The notes: generated by a model not told the origin, from the sequence alone. Positions 1-10,485 are shown, numbered from the stretch's first letter. The stretch is 64,000 bases of DNA from a bacterium (GCA_024742285.1 JANSYR010000004.1:372001-436000), one strand, 5' to 3'. Made by a program: numbers and translations.

Positions 1-347
1 TGGATCACGATCACGCAACGCAGCCCCTGCGCCCGCGCGCTCTCGATCCGCTTCGCGAGGATCGCGCCGGCGGTGTCCCTGCGCGCGCCGTGCAGGTCGA
101 TGCGCTCCTCCGGCTCCGGCTCACCCCGACGCAGGGCGAAGAGCTGTTGGTCGCTCACGCCCTCGGCGGCGGCGCATCCGCGATCGCCCGGATCGGGCCA
201 ACGGAAGCGCGGTCCGGCCCCGCCGGATTCGCCTCGACCCCGCACGACGGGCTTCGCTCGTGTCTCGACCCGGGCGGGCCCACGCGAGATCGGTTTCGCC
301 TCGCCTCCGAAGAGATCGGCGAAGTCGTCGCCGTCCCTGCCGTTCAC
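1..347 (-). CDS. Smr-domain protein (partial, C-terminus off the left edge)
   Basis: This minus-strand frame opens with GTG at 347 and runs off the left edge, so only about 115 N-terminal residues are present. The start overlaps the mutY stop by 4 bp (GTGA), which supports translational coupling. The N-terminus carries DDFADLFG, a motif common at the start of SmrA/YdaL-type proteins. A spacer of about 60 residues follows, then the beginning of a Smr domain: RIDLHGARRDTA, a helix, and AQGLRCVIVI leading toward the expected HGKG loop. Smr domains are nucleic-acid endonuclease or nicking modules related to the MutS2 C-terminus. The catalytic part lies outside the window, so the exact activity cannot be judged. 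Confidence 0.85.
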   Translation of the reverse strand, partial: MNGRDGDDFADLFGGEAKPISRGPARVETRAKPVVRGRGESGGAGPRFRWPDPGDRGCAAAEGVSDQQLFALRRGEPEPEERIDLHGARRDTAGAILAKRIESARAQGLRCVIVI

Positions 348-1495
348 TTCGCCCGCTTTCGCGCCGCGCGGGCCGATTGCTCGTCCGTCGCGCCGAGCAG
401 CGCCATCGCCTTGCGCATGGGGCCCGCGTGGGCGAGTTCGAGGGCGGCTTCGGGGGCGATCCATTTGTGCGCCGTGTAGCCCCTGCGGCGGACGCGACCG
501 CCGGGTCGGAGGCGAGCGCGGAAGACGTCCAGGGTGAGCCTTCGGTGGGTGAAGAGGTGCTCGACCGATCCGACCGATTCGGCGCCCAGGATCTCGAGGC
601 CGACGGACGCACGGAGGAGATCCGAGAGGCGATCCTTCGACTCGTCCTTCGCTTCGATCTCTCCGCCCGGGAGCTCCCACAGGCCGGCCATCAGACCCTC
701 GTCGGGTCGCCGCACGACGAGGATCCGTCCGTCACGTTCGAGCCAAGCCGCGACGGCTCGCATCTTCGTCTGCTTCGCCTTCTTCTTCTTGATCGGCAGT
801 GATTCCGCATCCCCGGCCGCCGCCGCGTCGCAGGCCGTCCGGATCGGGCAGATCAGACACGAAGGATTGCGGGGTGTGCAGAGCGTCGCTCCGAGCTCCA
901 TCAAGGCCTGGTTGAGGTCACCGGGCCGCTCTCCGACGACGAGGGTCGCCGCCTCGTCCCACATGCGATCGACGACCGACTTCGCGGTCGAGTCCTCGCG
1001 AATGCCGAGCAGGCGGGAGAAGACGCGGATCACGTTGCCGTCGACGAGGGGGGCTTCCCGTTCGAAGGCGATCGACGCGACGGCGCCGGCGGTGTATCGG
1101 CCGATCCCCTTCAGGGTCTCGAGGCCTTCCGCGGTGTCCGGGAGCGCGCCGCCGTGCTCCGCGACGATCGTCTCCGCCGCGTGCTTCAGGTTGCGCGCCC
1201 GCGAGTAGTAGCCGAGTCCGGTCCAGACCGCGTAGACGTCGTCGAGGTCGGCGGCGGCGAGGGCTTCGACGGTCGGAAAGGTCTCGAGGAAACGCTCCCA
1301 GTACGGGATCACCGTCTCGACCCGGGTCTGCTGGAGCATCGCTTCGCTGATCCAGATGGCGAAGGGATCCCGCGTCCGCCGCCAGGGCAGATCGCGCCTG
1401 TGCGCGTCGTACCACGCGAGGAGCGGCGCGCGGACCCGGCGGATCTCGCTCGGGTCTTCTTTGGGGTCGCGTCGGGTGCTCCGGCTCGCGCTCAT
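344..1495 (-). CDS. mutY: A/G-specific adenine glycosylase MutY
   Basis: This is a DNA repair enzyme that removes adenine mispaired with 8-oxoguanine. The 383-residue length is normal. Visible features in order: the catalytic Glu in SEAMLQQT (residue 51), the helix-hairpin-helix in LKGIGRYTAGAV (about 128-140), the catalytic Asp in VDGNVIRVF (152), the [4Fe-4S] ligands in CX6CX2CX5C spacing (Cys206, 213, 216, 222), and a C-terminal NUDIX-like 8-oxoG recognition domain from about residue 240. It lies 49 bp downstream of sfsA and overlaps the smr-like gene, so the order sfsA-mutY-smr looks like one operon. Its Fe-S cluster would depend on the SUF operon in this same window. Confidence 0.97.
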   Translation of the reverse strand: MSASRSTRRDPKEDPSEIRRVRAPLLAWYDAHRRDLPWRRTRDPFAIWISEAMLQQTRVETVIPYWERFLETFPTVEALAAADLDDVYAVWTGLGYYSRARNLKHAAETIVAEHGGALPDTAEGLETLKGIGRYTAGAVASIAFEREAPLVDGNVIRVFSRLLGIREDSTAKSVVDRMWDEAATLVVGERPGDLNQALMELGATLCTPRNPSCLICPIRTACDAAAAGDAESLPIKKKKAKQTKMRAVAAWLERDGRILVVRRPDEGLMAGLWELPGGEIEAKDESKDRLSDLLRASVGLEILGAESVGSVEHLFTHRRLTLDVFRARLRPGGRVRRRGYTAHKWIAPEAALELAHAGPMRKAMALLGATDEQSARAARKRAK

Positions 1496-1544
1496 GAGGG
1501 GTTCATAGCAGCCGGGATCGCGGGTGAGGAGGCCGTCGACGCCC

Positions 1545-2276
1545 TCAGAGGAGGACGGGGAGGACGCGCTCCAGCCGGATCCGGTCGGCGGTGACCCGGG
1601 CCGAGAGCGCGTGGATCTCGACGCCCGCGCGAGCCGCCTCGCGGAGCGCTCGTCCGTAGGCGGGGTCGATGTCGTCGGCGGGGGCTACGTCGTCGGCGTC
1701 CGCGCGCTGGACGACGAAGAGGAGCGCCGCTCGCTCGCCCGCGGCCTTGCGGGCCATGAGATGTTCGAGGTGGCGACGCCCCCGCTCGGTCACGGCGTCG
1801 GGAAAGCGCGCGTGGCGTTCCGCGCAGAGGGTGACGCTCTTGACCTCGATCCAGCAGGGGGCGTCGGACGCCGCATGTCCCTCGAGTCGGAAGTCGAAGC
1901 GCGAGCCCTCGTCGGTCTTCACCTCGGGCCGAATGGTCGTGTAGCCGGCGAAGGGCGAGTAGGCGCCGCTCTCGAGGGCGCGTCGCGCGGCGTCGTTGGC
2001 CTTCGCCGCGTGCAGGCCGACCCAGGCCCGCCCGACGCGGATCATCTCGAGGGTATGGCGCAACTTGCGCTTCGGGTTGTCCGACGTGGAGCAGCGGACG
2101 GCGGAGCCCGGCGCCTGGGTGCCCTGCATGCTGCCGGGGTTCGGGCAATGGACGGTGACCTCGCGGCCGTCCTCGAAGACCACGTCGGCGAGGAAGCGCT
2201 TGTAGCGCTTCACGAGGCGGCCGCGGAGCGCGGCTTCGATCGGGAGCGAGACGGGACGGAGCGTCGGCGGGGACAT
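1545..2276 (-). CDS. sfsA: SfsA family DNA/RNA nuclease-like protein
   Basis: The 243-residue protein matches SfsA (sugar fermentation stimulation protein) along its length. It has an N-terminal OB-like part (GRLVKRYKRFLADV, CPNPGSM) and a PD-(D/E)XK-like core with the RFDFRL and WIEVKSVTL motifs. The family binds DNA, and nuclease activity is suggested by the fold, but its cellular role is poorly defined. The gene diverges from the phosphatase gene at 2405 and leads toward mutY. Confidence 0.93.
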   Translation of the reverse strand: MSPPTLRPVSLPIEAALRGRLVKRYKRFLADVVFEDGREVTVHCPNPGSMQGTQAPGSAVRCSTSDNPKRKLRHTLEMIRVGRAWVGLHAAKANDAARRALESGAYSPFAGYTTIRPEVKTDEGSRFDFRLEGHAASDAPCWIEVKSVTLCAERHARFPDAVTERGRRHLEHLMARKAAGERAALLFVVQRADADDVAPADDIDPAYGRALREAARAGVEIHALSARVTADRIRLERVLPVLL

Positions 2277-2404
2277 CGCCGCGCGATTCTAGTGCGAGAC
2301 ATCGAGGAATCGCCCGGGATCCCGCGTCGCTTGACGAAGACCGGGCGCCCCGGCAGTGTTCGCGGCAAGGGGCGGACGCGAGCGGAGTCGCTCCCGGCGA
2401 GGGG

Positions 2405-3064
2405 GTGAACGTGAGCGGAGTCGCGGCAGGCGCGCTGAAGCGCGTGATCCTCGTACGTCACGGGGAGACCGCCGGGCAGTCGAGCATCCGGTACTACGGA
2501 GCGACCGACGTGCCCTTGTCGGACGAGGGTCGCGCCCAGGTGCGCGCCGCCCGCGACCGGATCCGGGGCGAGACCTTCGACGCGGTCTGGGCGAGCACGC
2601 TCTGTCGCTCCTGGGAGTCGGCGCGAATCGTCGCGCCCGGCCATCCGGTCCAGCTCGAGTCGAATTTCCGCGAGATCGACTTCGGCGACTGGGAAGGACT
2701 GACCGCCGAGGAGATCGCCGAGGTCGATCCGGCGGGCTACGCGCGCTGGCAGGCGGAGGGGCTCGACTTCACCTTTCCCGGTGGCGAGCCACGGGATGTG
2801 CTTCGTGCGCGCGTCGGCCGCGGCCTCGAACGCATCCACGCCACCGGCGTCGAGTCCGTCCTGGTCGCCGTCCACAAGGGGGTGGTTCGCGCGCTCCTGG
2901 AGCTGATCACCGGCTACACCCTGCCCCCGGGCGAGCCCGAGCTCGGAGGCGTCGTCCAGGCAAGCCGCGGCCCCGACGGGTCCTGGTATACGGGTCGGAT
3001 CGGAAGCGACGCGAGCGTGAGCGAGGTCGGGACCGGGGTCCCGATGGACGAAGGCCGGGGCTAG
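2405..3064 (+). CDS. Histidine phosphatase family protein
   Basis: The 219-residue protein belongs to the phosphoglycerate mutase-like superfamily. It has the catalytic LVRHGE near residue 19, the acidic-face motif FREIDFGDWEG, and the second catalytic His in VAVHKG. It resembles CobC/PhoE/GpmB-type phosphatases and not true glycolytic mutases, because the mutase-specific insertions are absent. A GTG at 2405 is taken as the start, and a second in-frame GTG lies two codons later. The substrate cannot be determined from sequence. The last 25 residues are not conserved-looking. Confidence 0.85.
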   Translation: MNVSGVAAGALKRVILVRHGETAGQSSIRYYGATDVPLSDEGRAQVRAARDRIRGETFDAVWASTLCRSWESARIVAPGHPVQLESNFREIDFGDWEGLTAEEIAEVDPAGYARWQAEGLDFTFPGGEPRDVLRARVGRGLERIHATGVESVLVAVHKGVVRALLELITGYTLPPGEPELGGVVQASRGPDGSWYTGRIGSDASVSEVGTGVPMDEGRG

Positions 3065-3091
3065 GTCTCTCGGCGGGCCGATTCGGGGCGT

Positions 3092-4459
3092 TCAGAGCAC
3101 CCCGTACGCGAGCATCGCGTCCGCGACCTTGATGAACCCGCCGATGTTCGCGCCGCGGACGTAGTTGACGTAGTCGCCGTCTCGGCCGTGCTCGACGCAG
3201 GTCGAGTGGATGCTCTTCATGATGTCGAGGAGCTGCTCGTCGACCTGCTCGCGCGACCACGAGAGGCGCATCGCGTTCTGCGTCTGCTCGAGTCCGGAGA
3301 CCGCGACACCGCCGGCATTGGCCGCCTTCGCGGGCCCGAAGAGGACCTCGTTCCTCAGGAAGACGTTGATCGCGTCGAAGGTCGACGGCATGTTCGCGCC
3401 TTCCGAGACGAGCTGGCAGCCGTTCTTGACGAGCTCGTCCGCATCCTCGGAGTGGAGCTCGTTCTGGGTGGCGCAGGGAAAGGCCAGTTCGCAGGGCACG
3501 CCCCAGGGCCGCTTGCCCTCGTGGAAGGTGCCGCCCCACTTCTCGACGTACTCGCTGATCCGGCCGCGCCGCTCGTTCTTGAGATCCATCACCCAGGCGA
3601 GCTTCTCTTCGTCGATCCCGTTCGGGTCGTGGATGAAGCCGCCCGAGTCCGAGAGCGTGAGGACCTTGCCCCCGAGCTGGTTGATCTTCTCCGCGGTGTA
3701 CTGGGCGACGTTGCCCGATCCCGAGACGACGCAGTTCTTGCCGGCGATGTCCTCGCCTCGGGTGCCGAGCATCTCTCGCGCGAAGTAGACGCAGCCGTAG
3801 CCGGTCGCTTCGGTTCGAATCAGTGAGCCGCCGAAGGCGAGTCCCTTGCCGGTGATCGTGCCGGTGAACTCGTTCTGCAGGCGTTTGTACTGACCGAAGA
3901 GGTAGGAGACCTCTCGGGCGCCGACGCCGATGTCGCCGGCCGGGATGTCGGTGTAGGGCCCGATGTGGCGGGAGAGCTCGGTCATGAAGGCCTGGCAGAA
4001 GCGCATGACCTCGCCGTCGCTCTTGCCGTGGGGGTTGAAGTTCGCCCCGCCCTTCGCCCCGCCCATCGGCAGGGTCGTGAGCGAGTTCTTAAACACCTGC
4101 TCGAAGCCCAGGAACTTCAGGATCGAGATGTTCACGCTCTTGTGGAAGCGCAGACCACCCTTGTAGGGGCCGATCGCGTTGTTGAACTGCACGCGCATGC
4201 CGCGGTTCACACGCACGTTCTCGTCGTCGTCGACCCAGCAGACGCGGAATACGATGATCCGATCCGGCTCCGTCATTCGATCGAGGATGTGCGCGTCCTT
4301 GTAGGCCTGCTTGTCCTCGAGAAACGGGATGATGTCTCGGGCGACTTCGTGGACGGCTTGCTGGAACTCCGGCTGGCCGGGATTCCGGCGCTCGAGCCCG
4401 TGCATGAACCGCTCGAGGTAGGTGTCCGCCGCCGCCTGCTGCTTCTTGGTCAGAGCCAT
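3092..4459 (-). CDS. gdhA: NADP-type glutamate dehydrogenase
   Basis: This enzyme interconverts 2-oxoglutarate plus ammonia and glutamate. The 455-residue length is typical of hexameric NADP-dependent GDH. It has the substrate-binding lysine region KGGLRFH, the catalytic-lysine motif PMGGAKGGANFNP, the DIPAGDIGVGAREV segment, and a Rossmann domain containing VSGSGNVAQY. It is the last of three minus-strand genes (pepP, acs, gdhA), 25 bp after acs, so acetate activation and ammonium assimilation may be co-transcribed. Confidence 0.97.
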   Translation of the reverse strand: MALTKKQQAAADTYLERFMHGLERRNPGQPEFQQAVHEVARDIIPFLEDKQAYKDAHILDRMTEPDRIIVFRVCWVDDDENVRVNRGMRVQFNNAIGPYKGGLRFHKSVNISILKFLGFEQVFKNSLTTLPMGGAKGGANFNPHGKSDGEVMRFCQAFMTELSRHIGPYTDIPAGDIGVGAREVSYLFGQYKRLQNEFTGTITGKGLAFGGSLIRTEATGYGCVYFAREMLGTRGEDIAGKNCVVSGSGNVAQYTAEKINQLGGKVLTLSDSGGFIHDPNGIDEEKLAWVMDLKNERRGRISEYVEKWGGTFHEGKRPWGVPCELAFPCATQNELHSEDADELVKNGCQLVSEGANMPSTFDAINVFLRNEVLFGPAKAANAGGVAVSGLEQTQNAMRLSWSREQVDEQLLDIMKSIHSTCVEHGRDGDYVNYVRGANIGGFIKVADAMLAYGVL

Positions 4460-4484
4460 CGTTCAGTTCCCCTCTCGAGTCGAA

Positions 4485-6452
<1,968 letters not shown>

Positions 6453-6496
6453 GGCGTTCGTTCAGTCCATTCTGCCAGGCGTCGCGCGCCTGTTGC

Positions 6497-7804
6497 TCAG
6501 CCCTTGATCCAGGCTTCGATGTCGTCCGCGGTCTTCGGAATCGAGCGGGTCAGATTGAGGTGCCCGTCTTCGGTGATCACGACGTTGTCTTCGATCCGGA
6601 TGCCGATGCCCTTGAAGCGATCCGGGGCGTTCGGATCGTCCGGGGATACGTAGAGGCCCGGCTCGATGGTATAGGCCATGCCCGGGGCGAGCGGACGCGG
6701 GGACGGCTTCTCGTCGCCGTTCTTCACGACGTAGGCGCCGACGTCGTGGACGTCGAGACCGAGCCAATGGCTCGTGCCGTGCATGTAATAGGGCTTGTAG
6801 GCCTCCTTCTCGATCAGGCCGTCGAGGTCGCCCGAGAGGAAGCCCAGGTCGACGAGCCCCTGGGTGAGGACGCGGACCGTCGCCATGTGGACCTCGGGAA
6901 GAGTCCCGCCAGGGCGGCTCACTTCGAAGGAAGCGAGCTGGGCAGCGAGCACGAGCTCGTAGAGCGCGCGGGCGGCCGGCTCGAAGCGGCCGTCGACCGG
7001 ATAGCAGCGCGTCACGTCCGACGCGTATCCCTCGAGCTCGACACCCGCGTCGATCAGGACGACTTCGCCCGCGGCGAGCGGTTGGTCGTTCGTGATGTAG
7101 TGGAGGATCGTCGCGTTCTTTCCCGAGCCGACGATCGATCCGTAGGCCGGACCGGATCCGCCGCGCGCCCGGAAGGCGTAGGCGAGCTCGGCTTCGAGCT
7201 CGTATTCGTGGCGGCCGGCGAAGCAGGCGCGGGCGGCACGGTGGTGGCCCTCGAGGCTGATGTCCGCGGCGCGCTGCATGATCTCGATCTCGGCCGGGGA
7301 CTTCACGAGTCGCATCTCGTGGACGAGCAGTCGCGGGTCGATCAGCTCGTTCGCCGGGAGGACGCCGCCGCGGGACTGTCGGCGGATCTCTTCCTGGAGC
7401 GCGACGATCCTGGCGTCGATCGCCGCGTCGCGGCCGAGCACGTGGTAGATCCGCGCCGCCCCGCGAAGGAGATCGGGGAGCTTCGCGTGGAACGCTTCGA
7501 TCGGGTGGGCCTCGTCGGCGTCGTAGTCGGCGACCGCGCCATCGACGCCGGGGCGGTATCCGGTCCAGATCTCGGCGTCGCGATCGCGCGGCTGGACGAA
7601 GAGCGTGAAGTCCGGACCTTCTCTGGTCGACAGGACGGCGATCGCGTCGGGATGATCGAAGCCCGTCAGGTACCAGAAGTCGCTGTCCTGGCGGAAGGGG
7701 TACTCGGTGTCGGCCGAGCGCACGGCGAGGCGTCCGCCGACGAAGATCGCGACGGCGTCGGGGCCCATGGCCTGGAGCATCTGCTGGCGCCGTTCGGCGA
7801 ACAC
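6497..7804 (-). CDS. pepP: Xaa-Pro aminopeptidase (aminopeptidase P)
   Basis: This M24-family dinuclear metallopeptidase cleaves N-terminal residues before proline. The 435-residue protein has the aminopeptidase P N-terminal domain (about 1-135) and the pita-bread catalytic domain. Metal ligands are visible in LIDAGVELEGYASDVTR (two Asp), HGTSHWLGLDVHD (His), TIEPGLY (Glu) and RIEDNVVIT (Glu). It is the first gene of the pepP-acs-gdhA run. Its 5' side faces the long non-coding region at 7805-8571. Confidence 0.95.
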   Translation of the reverse strand: MFAERRQQMLQAMGPDAVAIFVGGRLAVRSADTEYPFRQDSDFWYLTGFDHPDAIAVLSTREGPDFTLFVQPRDRDAEIWTGYRPGVDGAVADYDADEAHPIEAFHAKLPDLLRGAARIYHVLGRDAAIDARIVALQEEIRRQSRGGVLPANELIDPRLLVHEMRLVKSPAEIEIMQRAADISLEGHHRAARACFAGRHEYELEAELAYAFRARGGSGPAYGSIVGSGKNATILHYITNDQPLAAGEVVLIDAGVELEGYASDVTRCYPVDGRFEPAARALYELVLAAQLASFEVSRPGGTLPEVHMATVRVLTQGLVDLGFLSGDLDGLIEKEAYKPYYMHGTSHWLGLDVHDVGAYVVKNGDEKPSPRPLAPGMAYTIEPGLYVSPDDPNAPDRFKGIGIRIEDNVVITEDGHLNLTRSIPKTADDIEAWIKG

Positions 7805-7958
7805 GCGCGCATTCTATCCCATCGCCCGCGGGCGTCTCGCCGGTGAGCGGGACGTGCGCTCGGCGGCCGCGAATCGGCGGCTCGCCCCTCGGTTGACCGC
7901 CCTGGAGCCGCCGTCGCCTGCGGACCGGGCGGGAATCCCAGGATTAGGGAGAGTGTCT

Positions 7959-8079
7959 CTGCCACCTCGGGCGGCAGACGCCTCGAGCGGCACCGCGATT
8001 CAAATATCTGATTTTGTTGAATAAAATCGATTCTCGAGGTGCTTCCGAAGACCGTGTCGACTCTTGCTGCCACCTGGGG
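7959..8079 (+). promoter_or_regulatory. Repeated 13-bp motif, possible enhancer sites
   Basis: Two copies of CTGCCACCT followed by C or G and GGG occur at 7959-7971 and 8067-8079 (12 of 13 bases identical), 108 bp apart. Each has a GTGTC a few bases upstream. They lie about 235 and 130 bp before the predicted sigma-54 start site, a usual distance for binding sites of sigma-54 activators. The function is inferred from spacing only. Confidence 0.35.
7981..8039. repeat. AT-rich nested inverted repeat
   Basis: CCTCGAG (7981-7987) is mirrored by CTCGAGG (8033-8039). Inside, GATTTT (8010-8015) pairs with AAAATC (8023-8028) around a 7-base loop. About 35 bp of AT-rich sequence is unusual for this GC-rich window. 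It may be a regulator or IHF site for the sigma-54 promoter downstream, or part of the pepP promoter region on the other strand. Confidence 0.4.
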
Positions 8080-8174
8080 ATGCAGGCACCCGGTCGCGGC
8101 CCGAGGCCGCTGAAGATCCTCGAAAGTCCTTGGAAAACAGGGAGTTGAGAAAAATTCGAAACTTTCTGCGCGGT

Positions 8175-8190
8175 TGGCACGCAACGTGCT
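8175..8190 (+). promoter_or_regulatory. Sigma-54 (RpoN) promoter
   Basis: TGGCACGCAACGTGCT matches the sigma-54 consensus TGGCACG-N4-TTGCW at all but one position, with GG (-24) and GC (-12) correctly spaced. The upstream 25 bp is AT-rich. Transcription would start near 8201 on the plus strand, into sequence that has no ORF but many strong hairpins. Confidence 0.6.
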
Positions 8191-8200
8191 CTTACAGGAG

Positions 8201-8515
8201 CCAAGAACGATCTGGAATACTGGCTGGCCCGGGCGGTTTAACACGGGCGCGTTCGTCCGGGCCGGCCAGTAAATCCGGGGAGTGAGGAGTCCAGCCCCAC
8301 CAACGATCCATCGGGTGGATCAGGGGCAAGACTAGATCAAGGCGCTTTCCCCCAGACTGCACCCCATTCACCTCGCTCCCCGGTTTCCAGATCGGACAAG
8401 TCAATCCGGTCGATCCCCCGCATCGTCGACCGGCGTAGACAGGAGATTCCCCTCCTGAACGCGAACGCCCCGCTCGACCCTTTCCAGGGACCGAGCGGGG
8501 CGTTCGGCGTTTCGG
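8201..8515 (+). ncRNA. Putative sigma-54-dependent structured RNA
   Basis: No credible ORF lies here, but strong stems follow one another. 8219-8232 pairs with 8257-8270 (14 bp). 8275-8287 pairs with 8371-8383 (13 bp) and encloses 8288-8291/8330-8333, 8294-8298/8323-8327 and 8305-8310/8316-8321. Then come 8406-8413/8426-8433 (8 bp), 8440-8445/8452-8457 (6 bp) and a 15-bp terminator-like stem. Both imperfect pairs in the two longest stems are U-G on the plus strand and would be C-A mismatches on the minus strand, which argues for plus-strand transcription. I could not match it to tmRNA, RNase P RNA, SRP RNA or 6S RNA. The 5' end is inferred from the promoter and the 3' end from the final stem. 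Confidence 0.55.
8462..8506 (+). terminator. Intrinsic-type terminator hairpin, possibly bidirectional
   Basis: CGAACGCCCCGCTCG (8462-8476) pairs perfectly with CGAGCGGGGCGTTCG (8492-8506), a 15-bp stem with a 15-base loop, followed on the plus strand by GCGTTTCG. It lies at the end of the putative ncRNA and 66 bp beyond the stop of the convergent RNase D gene, so it could end both transcripts. Confidence 0.7.
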
Positions 8516-8571
8516 GCGCCGTCTCGGGTGTCGTCGTTCGCATTCTTCGCGACGACGAGCGCCCGGCGTGA

Positions 8572-10158
8572 TCAGTCTTCGGACTTCGCCTTCGATGCGC
8601 CGCTGGTTTCGCCCGCCTTCTCGTCCCCGTCCGTCTTCTTGCGGGCGCGGCGAGCTCGTTTCTTCGCGCGCGAGGCTCCGGAGCGTCCCCGTCCGCCGCG
8701 TCGACTCCGCTTCGGCTTGTCCGGCTTCTCTTCGGCCTCCTTCTCCGCGGCGGCGGCGACGTCGGCATCGTGTCGTTCGATCACGCCCAGGATCTCGTCG
8801 GCGAACTCGCGCACGAACCAGGCCTTGAGCTCCGGCAGCCCCTTGAGGTCCTTCGCGTTCGTCGGGGCTGCCCAGGCGATCGCTTCGAGCGCCGCGTTCG
8901 GGCAGAGCACGCCGGGGTCGAGCTTGAGCGCTTCCGCCCGCGGCCCGCGCCAATCCTTGAGCGCGCCGAGTCGCTTCTCGGTCTTGCGATCCATGCGCCG
9001 CCGCCCGCTCGTCTCGAGCTTCGGGATCGGGCCATGAGGCTTGCGCAGTCCCTTCTTGACCGCGCTCACGAGATCCTTGCCGAGTCGCTTGAGGATCAGA
9101 TCGGTGATGCCCTTGATCTCGCCCATCGAATCCAGGTCGGTGGGCTGCGAGCGACTGATCTCGAGCAGCGTCCGGTTGCCGAGCACCTTGAAAGGCGGCC
9201 GGTCGATGTCGCGCGCGCGCAGGTCGCGAAGCAGGAAGAGCTCGCGGAGGATGGCGAGCTCCGTCGGCTCGAGGCTGCGGGCGCCCTTGATCCGCAGATA
9301 GCCCAGCTCGTCGAATTCGCGGTCGGGCCAGCGCCTCCCGCAGAGGGTCTCGAACTCGTCCATCGCCCAGTCGAGGCGCTTGGCCTTCTTGAGCTCCTTC
9401 TCGAGGCTCTCTGCGAGCTTGATCAGGTAGAGCACGTCCGACGCCGCATAGCTGAGCTGCTTCTCGGTCAGCGGACGCCGCGACCAGTCCGAGCGCTGCT
9501 CGTCCTTCGGAAGCGACACGCCGAAGTGTTTCTCGATCAACGCAGCGAGACCGATGGCCGGATACCCGAGAAGCTGGGCGCTCACCATGGTGTCGAAGAG
9601 GTTGGTGAAATCGAAGCCGCAGTCGCGCTTCAGGACGTAGATGTCGTACTCGGCGGCGTGGAAGAGGACGCGGACCTTCGGCGAGGAGAAGACCGACGCG
9701 AGGGGGGCGAGCTTGTCCGGCCCGCCGATCGCGAGGGGGTCGAGCAGCCAGCACTTCTTGCGGGTCGCGACCTGGACGAGGCAGACCTTGTCGAAGTAGT
9801 GGTAGAAGCTGTCCGCCTCGGTATCGAAGGCGACGACGTCTTCCTTCATCAGTTCCTTGGCGACGGCTTCGAGCCCCTCGACCGTGTCGACGATCTCGAA
9901 GTCGTCGCGTTGGGCGACGCCGGCGCGGCTCGACCCGGACTTGCCGCTCCCCGAGCTCGCCTTCGTGGAGCGCGAACTCGATGCGGGGCGTGAGGACTTG
10001 CCCTTCTCGCTCGTCTTCCGCTCGCTCGATCTGCCTGCGCCCGATGATTTTCTGGATTGGTCGGCCAATGCACTCTCTGTGGCTGCCAGCCCGGCTGGCA
10101 GGGACGCGGGGGTCGGCGACGACGGGCCATCGCGGCCGATCGGGTCGATTTCGGTCAA
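8572..10158 (-). CDS. rnd: Ribonuclease D with long low-complexity tails
   Basis: This is a 3'-5' exoribonuclease of the DEDDy family. The core has exo I (VAFDTEADSFY), exo II (HAAEYDIYVL), and exo III (YAASDVLYL with the catalytic Tyr and Asp), then one or two HRDC-type helical domains (about 285-460). Two features are unusual. A Ser/Lys/Gly-rich stretch of about 80 residues precedes the nuclease, and a highly basic Arg/Lys tail of about 60 residues follows it, bringing the length to 528 against about 375 in E. coli. The tails may bind RNA. The start used is TTG at 10158, and a start within the low-complexity region cannot be excluded. Confidence 0.9.
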   Translation of the reverse strand: MTEIDPIGRDGPSSPTPASLPAGLAATESALADQSRKSSGAGRSSERKTSEKGKSSRPASSSRSTKASSGSGKSGSSRAGVAQRDDFEIVDTVEGLEAVAKELMKEDVVAFDTEADSFYHYFDKVCLVQVATRKKCWLLDPLAIGGPDKLAPLASVFSSPKVRVLFHAAEYDIYVLKRDCGFDFTNLFDTMVSAQLLGYPAIGLAALIEKHFGVSLPKDEQRSDWSRRPLTEKQLSYAASDVLYLIKLAESLEKELKKAKRLDWAMDEFETLCGRRWPDREFDELGYLRIKGARSLEPTELAILRELFLLRDLRARDIDRPPFKVLGNRTLLEISRSQPTDLDSMGEIKGITDLILKRLGKDLVSAVKKGLRKPHGPIPKLETSGRRRMDRKTEKRLGALKDWRGPRAEALKLDPGVLCPNAALEAIAWAAPTNAKDLKGLPELKAWFVREFADEILGVIERHDADVAAAAEKEAEEKPDKPKRSRRGGRGRSGASRAKKRARRARKKTDGDEKAGETSGASKAKSED

Positions 10159-10485
10159 TGCGCACGGATCGACCGAAGCCGGTCGCGCACCGTGCGGAAT
10201 TCTCTGGGTGCCGACCCCGACCCACCTGCTCGTTCGCTTGTCGGCGCCTCGGGGTCGCTTCCTGATCGGTTGCGACGTCGGGCCCGGCTGCGGACGATCG
10301 CTGGCGAGTCGGCCAGCACGTCTTTCGGCAGGGGGAATGAGCCGCAGAGGGCGGCGGCTCGCGCTCGAATCTAGCCGAGCCCACGCGAAGCCGAAACCGC
10401 GAAAACCCGGGGGATCGCCCGCGGCGGGGCCCCCGATTCGGCTCCAGTGGCGTGCGAGACGCCCTTCGCGGTATCCACCCGGGCC
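10159..10485. other. Intergenic region between divergent rnd and FIST genes
   Basis: I see no convincing ORF, RNA or strong hairpin here. It must hold the promoters of both divergent genes, but no clear -35/-10 pair stands out. Confidence 0.4.

Noticed and set aside
8280-8305. CCCCACCA ending, like a tRNA or tmRNA 3' end
   Set aside because: There is no acceptor stem, T-loop or anticodon arm in the right places, and the CCCC lies inside the internal hairpin 8294-8327.
8190-8515. CsrB/RsmY-like RNA with repeated GGA motifs
   Set aside because: About seven GGA triplets occur, no more than expected by chance in this GC-rich sequence, and most are not in hairpin loops.
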